DNA of 64,000 nt. It comes from Gnetum montanum. Its lineage: Eukaryota; Streptophyta; Gnetopsida; Gnetales; Gnetaceae. The DNA is taken from positions 268,668 through 332,667 of the forward strand of contig MNCI01035320.1 in the NCBI GenBank assembly GCA_015680685.1, written 5' to 3'. The position numbers were made by a program, and so were the translations under genes. Shown in pieces: positions 59,650 to 64,000 of this stretch. Within the stretch, counting starts at the first letter, position 1; every line of letters starts with the position of its first letter. The notes below the pieces were generated by a model. The model ran no database searches, had not been told where the DNA came from, and worked only from the letters and a program-made list of their open reading frames with translations.

Positions 59650-60720
59650 CAATAGAGAAAGTGAATGAGCTTTATTAGTAAATTTAGTTTGACCATTAGA
59701 ATGAGAATAGTTAGGTAAAGAAAATTATTGGATGACATGATATGTGGAATAGAAATTAGCTACCTCTTTAGTTTTGAATTGAGGCCCATTATCAATTACA
59801 ATTTAGAGAGGTACGCTGAAATGGGTGATGATATGGATAAGAATGAAATAATAGATAAAATAATACTTTGTGTAATGTCATGGAATAAATTCTATCTAAT
59901 ATGAGGATAGAAAAAACTCAACATATAATATTAGGATTCACTAAATAAAAATGACAAGTATTTTTGCATAGAACATTCTTTTGATCAAACATGAAATAAC
60001 TAGAAATTTCACTAGTGGTGAAATAATAAAGAAGACCAGGGTATTGTTAGTTTCTATTATCTATATTAATTGCATTAACCAAGCTATTAGGAGATTGCAT
60101 GATAGGTGTTAAGCAAATAAATTATACAAGTTGATCATCTATAGTAGATGTATTACCATGAATTTCAAAAGTTGTTAAAGAGTTAACTAGCATATTTTTA
60201 GAATGTAGAATATGACTTAAAGTATATGTTGTTAAAGAAGAAATAACTTCCTTAGCCATCTAGATAGTTTTAACCTAGTTTTGCCAATCTATTAAGACAA
60301 CATATATTAAAGCCTCATATTTAGCAAGATAGTTTATAAACCTTATAAAGAATATACTTAGTAGGAAAAATTAGAATACATATTGTAATAGATTTGAAGG
60401 AGGTATGACCTCCATTGAAATGAAGAAGGATATATGTGTTACTCATGTTATCATGTAAATTGTGGATAACATCATTAGACCTAGAATAAAAGATTAGATC
60501 CATTAGAGATTAATCTTTGATAGAGTATTGAGAAAAGTAACAAAGATCAAACTTAATGAGAAATATTTTCTAATGAGCTAAGGGATTACTATAATAAGGG
60601 TTATTGGCAATTATTTTAAGAATGTTATCTATAGCGATAAAAAATGTTGGAGGCTGGAACAGTACATTGAGAGGTTTGTAGTGTGTATAGTTTGACATAA
60701 TGTCAACATGAGGGCCTACT
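59650..60720 (-). pseudogene. Element G: truncated Tat-type pol remnant
   Basis: On the minus strand the end of RNase H is seen (NILKIIANNPYYSNPLAH, KIFLIKFDLCYFSQYSIKD, a form of the KGQALADH region). A second RNase H follows, with LHFNGGHTS, then the integrase core with VPLWIVIDNGPQFKTKEVAN and FSLPNYSHSNGQTKF. The integrase is cut at the edge of the tandem array. The sequence differs clearly from elements A-D, so it is another lineage member. Upstream RT is absent. Confidence 0.7.
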
Positions 60721-62460
60721 AGAAATGGAGAAAGGGTTCCTAGAATGGACTTTTCTTTTGAATTGGGACTGATAGAGTGCAGTGCCATAATGAATGCTAG
60801 GAGTTTGCATGGTATTTGTAGCATCCACGATGTCAATGAGGGTGAGCATAGTCAAAGTTTCTGGTGGAAAACGATAGTGCAAATTCATGAGTATGTGTAG
60901 AAAATAGCAAAAAATGTAGGTAAAAGGCTAAAATATAAGAGAAAATACTAAAAAATGCATGGGCAGTGAGCGAGTGAAAAAGTGGAACTACCCTAAATAG
61001 GGGGAGCATAGTTAACTGCAAGAAAGGTGAGAAGGTAACCAGTGTACAAACAAGCATAGTAGGTAGCATAGTCATAGTCTCAGGGTGTTTAGGCTATGAA
61101 GAGTAACATCCATCATGAAGTTCATGCCTATTAGGTTGGCTGCCATGGTCTTCTATGGACTATAGTAGGCTGATGTCCTAGGTGGTAAGCAATGGTGCCA
61201 ACTGCTAGCATGGAGTCTACTTACATGCCAACTACACTTGAATGCATGAATCCTCAAAATGTAGATTTACCAATTGGATGCAAGAGTTGCAAATACTTGA
61301 AACATAGAGTGCTAGGGTATTTATAGGATTAGGATTATTGTGAAATGTAGATCGAATGCCATGTGGAAGAGGGGTATTTGGGACTACATTGCATCCAACT
61401 ACACTCTCCATAGAAGTAAATGGTGTTCTGGTGGTGTGCTCTAATGGACCCTATGAGATTGCAAAACTATGACTATGCTACCAAAATGCCTATGCAAGTT
61501 CCAAACAAACCACGATGTACTTGAAAAAATTCAAAATAGTGTATTTTTGGATACTATGCTCTAGGACTATGTTGTCCACTCTCTCAAGTGGTGTTAAGCA
61601 TATGTACAATTTGGGGGAAAATGGGGGATGCAAAAGAAGTTCAAATTGTTGGTTCTACTACCAAAGAGGTGTTAGAGCTAGGATGAAGGTTGGTGCTAAG
61701 TTTTGGAGGCTTCTAGAGGTAGTTCTGGTAGACTACATTAACTACACTTTGGAGCATAGTCCCAATAGTTAGACAAATTTTGCAAAACTTGAGCTTCAGT
61801 GGTAACTATGTTAACTATGCTCTAGAGCATAGTCCCAATAGTGAGAGCATAGTCCTAGTAGTTAGAATATTTTGCAAAATTGATGTCTTCATGTAGACTA
61901 CGCTAACTACGCTCTAGAGCATAGTAGGGAGCATAGTCACAATAGTTAGAAAATTTGCCAAATTGTTTCTTTCATGCCAAGTAAGCTTGATAACTTTTGG
62001 CTTGACACTTAGGAAAATTTACAAAAGTAGCTATTAGTGTGCTAACTACACTAACAATGATCTAGAGCATAGTAGGGAGTGTAGTCACAGTAGTTAGAAA
62101 ATTTGCCAAATTGTTTTTTCCATGTCAAGCAAGCTTGATAGCTTCTAGCTTGACACTTAGTCAAATTTGCAAAACTAGCTATTGATGTGCTAACTATGCT
62201 CACTATGCTCTAGAGTATAGTCCCAATAGTAAGAGCATAGCCCCCACAGTTAGAAAAATTTGTAGCTACTATCCCCACTTCAAAAAATCTTGCAATTCTG
62301 AACTAGTTGTGTCAACTATGCTGTCTATGCTGACTATGCTCTAAAGTGTAGTCCTAGCAGTCGAGAGCGTAGTCTTAACACTTACAAAAACTTTGCCTTG
62401 TGTTGACACTTAGATAAATTTGTGGTCAAGACATGGTTGTCCAAATTTTATGGTGTTTCA
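60721..62460 (-). repeat. LTR of element F (end not resolved)
   Basis: On the minus strand the LTR begins TGAAACACC at 62460, directly after a polypurine tract. A TATA-like CTATAAATAC lies at about 61316-61325. The U3 part has five or six units of about 120-130 bases. The inner LTR end lies somewhere between about 60720 and 61280. Confidence 0.65.
61735..62420. repeat. Palindromic ACTATGCTCTAGAGCATAGT array in U3 of element F
   Basis: ACTATGCTCTAGAGCATAGT occurs perfectly at about 61814-61833, and near-copies lie at about 61750, 61908, 62050, 62203 and 62333. Each is followed by a C/T-rich linker and GTTAGAAAATTTGC. The half-site AGCATAGT is the deaminated form of the AGCGTA half-site of element D. 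Confidence 0.88.
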
Positions 62461-62526
62461 TTGAACCCTCTTTGTTAACATCTAGAGGAGTAGTCCAAGA
62501 GATGTTGATAAAGAACACAAAACACC
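62452..62526 (-). promoter_or_regulatory. Polypurine tract in a potential stem-loop, element F
   Basis: On the minus strand GGTGTTTTGTG opens and CAATGAAACACC closes a 75-base segment. Inner arms CAACATCT and AGATGTTAAC pair, and AAAGAGGG precedes the LTR. Confidence 0.78.
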
Positions 62527-64000
62527 AATACAGGCCCAACACAACATTATTCATTAGTACCTAACTAGATGTCATTATACTATGTTTAAGCATGCTAAGG
62601 GTTGCGGTATGTTTGAGGGAAAGGATGTAGGGAATGTGCTAAGGATGGTAGGGGAGGAAAAATGCAAATAGGATGTCATGCTATAAGATGTAGAGTGAGC
62701 ACAGCTGATGAGGATCAAGGCATCAAGGTGGCTTGTTGCCAAAATGATGACCTCTCATTGGAATGCTTATGAGAGAGTTAGCATCCATGGAACCAAGATG
62801 GCTTGCCCCTAAAATTTTAATCTCTTATTGGAATTCTTATAAGAGAATTAGCATGGATTCAGATTTGGACCTATTGTGAAATTTTAGCTCTGCTAATTTT
62901 TTCTTGGGGACATGTTTTACCCTATTTGCCCCTTTTTTCTTTTGTGTTTTGACTATGAGGTGAACCTAATTTAGGATCTACACATTGCTAGATGCTCTAG
63001 CTGTGGGATGCTTTCCATAAGCTAAACTATGTGTCACCTAATGGGATTTGCTCTGAGGCAACCATGTCACATCTATAAGACACGTGTTTCCTCCTTGGGA
63101 TGATTTACGTTACATCTGGTTGGGCTTTGACTAGCCCACAAAGGCTTCCAATGGAACGAGTTGTGTTACATCCATCATTCTTTTTGTGGTTCACTTAAAG
63201 GATGTCATGTGCATCGGAAGGGTTTGCAAGCTTGGTAATGCAGGGGAAGGTAGGGGAATGTAAGGTGAAAGGGGTAAATGCAAGTAGGCTATATCAGGGT
63301 AATAGGGATGTGCACTCTTGGGTGGCTTCGCTAGTCCAATCATGCACATTAGAGCAATGTGGTGACTTACTACTACTATGAGATGCATCTTTGCATGACC
63401 ACCTCTAGGGCTTCATCCTACAAACACAACTCATAGGAAATAAGAAAACAACCACTTAACATGAGATGCGAGTGAATTGCTAGATGAAAGGATGCTATGA
63501 CTACTACAATAGGTGAACCAGTTGCAAGTGTTTGAAAAGTTAGTATAGGTGCTAGGGGTGATGATGTGATAGGTGCTTGAAAGTTTGCATCATCAATAGG
63601 GGCTCAGGAGAGCAAAAAAATGGCTAGGTACCATGACATCGTAAGTGTTTCCAAGCCCAAGTAATGGTAAGAGCTTAAAAAATTAGCAAAATGGTAGGGG
63701 GCCATAATGCTACAACTATGCCAAAGGGTACTTTGACGATAGGAGCTTAAATAACTAGCAAAATTCCCAAAGATATTAGTGCTATAAGTAACCCCTAGAG
63801 ATAGTAGTGCTACAAGTTCCATCTAGAGGATGAATTGATGACAAGAGCTCCAAAGGACCAGCAAAATACCAAGGGGTGGTAATGATGGAAATGTTCTAGA
63901 GGCCTCTCATGATGATAAAAAACTCATTCTAGGACTGTAGTGTCCCTACCCAATCCACAAGATGTAGATAGATAAGAGGAGAGGGGGTGGGGGGGGGGGG
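62527..64000 (-). other. 3' untranslated region of element F, runs off the window
   Basis: Blocks recur in the same order as in the element D 3' region: CTAACTAGATGTCATTATAC (compare CTAACTAGACATCATTGCAC) and GCTTCATCCTACAAACACAA (compare GCGTCATCCTGCAAACACAA). From about 63540 to 63880, four or five degenerate units with GAGCTTAAA and AGCAAAAT occupy the place where element D has its AGTTTATAGTC cluster. The pol of this element would lie beyond 64000. The window ends in a G-run. Confidence 0.65.

Noticed and set aside
61515-61772. 85-residue plus-strand open frame
   Set aside because: It lies inside the minus-strand LTR of element F, has no recognisable domain and overlaps the palindrome array.
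59650-62460. Element F LTR as the 5' LTR of remnant G
   Set aside because: The 62461-64000 side has the polypurine tract and 3' untranslated region of F, so this LTR is a 3' LTR. Remnant G starts mid-RNase H, with no gag, protease or RT between.
63970-64000. Terminal G-run as a biological feature
   Set aside because: It lies at the very end of the window and may be a sequence or window-edge effect. Nothing supports a function.

Overview
This window looks like intergenic DNA from a large-genome land plant. It is built almost entirely from nested and decayed LTR retrotransposons of the Ty3/gypsy Tat/Ogre type, plus a small island of broken host-gene copies. The basis is: plant-type reverse transcriptases with a second (archaeal-like) RNase H between RNase H and integrase, plant-style introns, TATA boxes and a telo-box, processed copies of plant housekeeping genes, and coding frames riddled with stops of the kind C-to-T decay produces. 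A gymnosperm or another giant-genome seed plant is my guess only. I see no intact host gene, tRNA, rRNA or CRISPR array.

Layout. 1-1.2 kb: repetitive sequence with a possible LTR remnant. 1.2-5.5 kb: element A (+ strand), truncated pol, polypurine-tract stem-loop and 3' LTR start. 5.7-6.3 kb: palindromic and short-motif repeats. 7.4-10.2 kb: element B pol (- strand). 10.7-14.2 kb: a decayed copy of an intron-bearing accessory gene (- strand). 15.5-17.3 kb: a small element with roughly 0.5 kb direct terminal repeats and a 20-bp flanking duplication. 17.6-26.9 kb: pseudogene island (kinesin-14, HSP70, EF-1alpha) with a 1.2-1.4 kb inverted duplication. 27.7-44.9 kb: element D, a complete 17.2-kb LTR retrotransposon on the - strand with 1.2-kb LTRs and a 5-bp target duplication. 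45.3-50.5 kb: element C (+ strand), pol and 3' LTR. 52.5-54.0 kb: pol remnant E. 55.7-59.6 kb: three tandem 1.32-kb units. 59.7-60.7 kb: pol remnant G. 61-64 kb: LTR and 3' untranslated part of element F (- strand), running off the window.

The most unusual system is in element D. Between protease and reverse transcriptase, where related Ogre elements are known to carry an intron, there is a separate gene on the opposite strand with its own TATA box and telo-box. It has about eight exons whose splice junctions keep the frame, an N-terminal region resembling FCP1/NIF-type HAD phosphatases, a coiled-coil-like region and an acidic tail. The same gene, collinear exon by exon, is recognisable in the 10.7-14.2 kb remnant, so it is a family character. 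Element D also carries arrays of AGCGTA and its palindrome GCGTATACGC in the LTRs, leader and accessory-gene intron, and three clusters of a second ~20-bp repeat.

Four family members (A, C, D, F) share a 75-76 nt potential stem-loop that encloses the polypurine tract and the first bases of the 3' LTR. Its stem sequence changes between copies while pairing is kept, most clearly in D, F and C. All of this was read by eye; no alignment or database search was run.
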